From contig NC_092864.1 in NCBI RefSeq assembly GCF_032062135.1, positions 20,880,478-20,944,477 of the forward strand: a stretch of 64,000 nt of DNA, in the 5' to 3' direction. The notes beneath the pieces are model-generated. The model was not told where the DNA came from and did no database searches. It saw nothing but the letters and a program-made list of their open reading frames with translations. The DNA comes from Pyxicephalus adspersus. Taxonomy: Eukaryota; Chordata; Amphibia; Anura; Pyxicephalidae. The position numbers and the translations under genes are program-made. This document shows positions 61,907 to 64,000 of this stretch, in pieces. The stretch's first letter is position 1, and each line of letters starts with the position of its first letter.

Positions 61907-64000
61907 CTAAAAACAAAAACAAGACATAAAAACTGGTTATAACTTGTGTCTCCAACAATGTGACCTGCTTTGGGCAAACTTTAATTTTACATGCAACATA
62001 ATTTAAGGAGGGAGCACGACGGGGCATTGAACGGATGGAAAGCTTTGAAAAGATGGAAAAGCTTTTACATGAAATGTACATTACGTGTTTACATTTACCA
62101 GAGTTACATCCAGAAGTGCAATTAAGCACAATGGGAGCTGTAAATGGATGGCTGAATACATTATCAGAAAGTTCAATGACCTAGTATATAAGAAAAGACA
62201 AACAAATACACAAAACAAAAACAGAATAATTTTACTGGGATGTTACTTTCACTGAGAAAACACTGAGAAAACAGTGAAAGTTGGGGGAATATCACGGCTT
62301 GGGTAATTCACCGAAGAGGGGTGTAAGTCAAATTTGGTTTACCCAACTGCTGGGAACCCCAACATTATCAACTCCATATTTTTATTGTGTAGGGTACAGA
62401 AATGAATCATTATAAATAGGTGCACTTTAAAATTTGAAAAAGGGTAAAGAATGCAAGTTACGATATGTTACCATTAACATTTTAAATGCAAAGATTTAAA
62501 GCAGATCTCATCCTGGAAGTGGAAGGGGCAGCACTGAGGTCCCATTAGGTGTCACGGGGATGACCATAAATCTACTATTAGGAGAACGAAGAAGGAAAAC
62601 CTTCCCAATCTGCTGCTCCTTCAATACCCAATCACGGGCTGTGGGCAGGTACGGGACCTGCTTCTATTACTCTAGTCGTAAAAAGAAGAGTTGGGTCATC
62701 TGTCTGTTATGGCTGCACAGTAAAAAAAATCCTTAAAAAACTAAAGAGAAATCTACACAGTGTGGACAGAGAGAAATGGAACCTGGTAGGTTGGTTTGTT
62801 TCTACTTCATAGATAAACTCTAGAATTCCTCTAAATCACCAGCATAAAAAAACTAACACCCTTTTTCTCACCCAAATCTAAAGTCACATAGTGCTCCAGA
62901 CCTAAGTCTTCTCTGTTCCCTTTACAGCAGGTGGGGTACTTCTGGGTGTGCACATATAATTTGGATTTTCATATTGGCTATACAGTGTTAGGGACCTCTT
63001 GGAATCTAGAAGTGATGCACAGGGTTGGCACATCTATCGGGCTGGATTCCCGATCCCCATTTCCAGGATTTGGAACAGGAGAGAGATAACGATGCCAGAC
63101 TCAGGGTAGTAAAAGATGCTTCAGAAGGGGCGGAAGGGGTTTGAATTTTTTTTTGCCCCAAGAGCAAATTTAAATTTTAATTAAAGTAAAAATCTTGTCA
63201 TGTCCCTGCCAGCTCTGTTTGTTTAAAGTCTAGAAAAAAGCACAACATCAATAATTAAAAAGTCAGATTTGCACAGCAGACAAGAAAAGTGCCGATTGTC
63301 AAAAACGCTGAATAAATTGGGAAGAGAGCAGTAATGCGAGATCTCGGGATAGACCAGATTTGATGCTTCGTCGTGAATTACAGCTGAGACGGGAGCCTGT
63401 AAACATCACCTCACCCCGTGTCTAATTAAAGTCTAGCTTCACTCCGGTATGGAAATAAGCTAAACTTGTCAGACAGATCAGAATTTCATTTTACACCTCT
63501 GCTGGAGAAGAAATCTTTCCAAATTCAGGAGATGGAAATTCTCTCCGAATTGACCTAAATACAACAAAATAGTCTTCCCCATATACTCATTGGACGTGTT
63601 AAGAAAATCTACAAAAAGTATCATTTAGCAACAAAGGGGTGGTAGGGGAGTTCACATTGCTTGTAGCTAGTATAGGTGCTCATTCTTGGCACTGTAATGC
63701 ACACCCAGGAGCTGGAAGACCGTGCATAATCAGGGATGAAACAGTTCACAGGGTAGTAAATATCAGACCTCAGCTATACAACAAGCCTCAAATACATTGT
63801 AAATGTTTTATAAGCAGGTCTACCTAATCCTAGTCATTTAACCACCTGAGCGTTACACTGATTTCTAGATTTCTGTTCCAAAAGCGTCACATATTTTCAT
63901 GAAATTTTTTTTTTAAATTGTAGACCTGTAACTTACAGAAATATGTCCGAATAGGGTTCTAGTAGATATCATGAATATAAAAAATGTTTGAAACACACAA
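61907..64000 (-). other. ttyh3: ttyh3 intron, continuing beyond the window
   Basis: Upstream of the exon at 61851-61906, ending in the ttttag acceptor. I searched for the preceding exon (the SSDFC/VTKM region of tweety proteins) and did not find it. It contains the intact dispersed-repeat copy at 62497-62717 and a repeat-free stretch at 63170-63560 that may be conserved non-coding DNA. Confidence 0.8.
62497..62717 (+). repeat. unnamed dispersed repeat, intact copy
   Basis: Continuous version of the repeat split at 60504-61010: ggaagtggaaggggcagcac, aggtgtcacggggatgacca, ctgctgctccttcaataccc, aatcacgggctgtg and gttgggtcatctgtctg. A short inverted word, aggtacgggacct, lies inside its additional block. 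Family unknown. Confidence 0.6.

Noticed and set aside
62245..62281. actttcactg/cagtgaaagt hairpin with a 17-base loop.
   Set aside because: Only ten paired bases in A/T-rich DNA; likely chance or a by-product of the adjacent 11-bp tandem duplication.
1..64000. CRISPR arrays, bacterial operons, rRNA or phage features.
   Set aside because: Spliced vertebrate genes and vertebrate-type repeats make these inapplicable, and no such pattern is present.

Overview
This window is vertebrate genomic DNA carrying parts of two intron-containing genes that face each other tail to tail. I read the host as a frog, probably a neobatrachian. The proteins are close to, but clearly diverged from, the mammalian orthologues. 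The non-coding DNA is full of palindromic MITEs, a tRNA-headed SINE and LINE-type tails ending in TAA repeats, all of a kind I associate with anuran genomes. The species assignment is inference.

Left part (1-12315, + strand): the 3' end of lunatic fringe (lfng). Seven coding exons between 7657 and 10107 join in frame with GT-AG introns into a 235-residue C-terminal segment that includes the catalytic DDD motif. Exon 1 (signal anchor and stem) is not in the window, so the first 7.6 kb is read as the 3' part of intron 1. A 3' UTR of about 2.2 kb ends at a clear AATAAA (12291). It carries a miR-125 seed match, a Pumilio-type site and an AU-rich stretch, in line with the known need for rapid turnover of this segmentation-clock mRNA.

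Middle part (about 12.3-42 kb): no convincing gene. It holds dispersed repeats: a minus-strand SINE copy, LINE-tail copies, two palindromic MITEs, a 36-nt-arm hairpin, a mosaic block at 31.6-32.6 kb with a long TA array and several hairpins, and a 507-bp TIR element flanked by TA with an internal minisatellite. No recognisable exon of BRAT1 or IQCE, which from memory lie between these genes in human, was seen.

Right part (42793-61906, - strand): the last seven coding exons of ttyh3 (tweety homologue 3), from the extracellular segment through the last membrane helix to the cytoplasmic tail and stop. Earlier exons lie beyond 64000. The last intron is 10.8 kb and splits the PPxY ubiquitin-ligase docking motif between two exons.

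The two genes are not functionally linked: fringe modifies Notch in the Golgi, while tweety proteins are plasma-membrane proteins tied to anion conductance. No previously undescribed multi-gene system was found. The more informative points are the post-transcriptional sites in the lfng 3' UTR, the split PPxY motif with a possible alternative last exon, and two nested transposon insertions that can be dated against second copies inside the same window.
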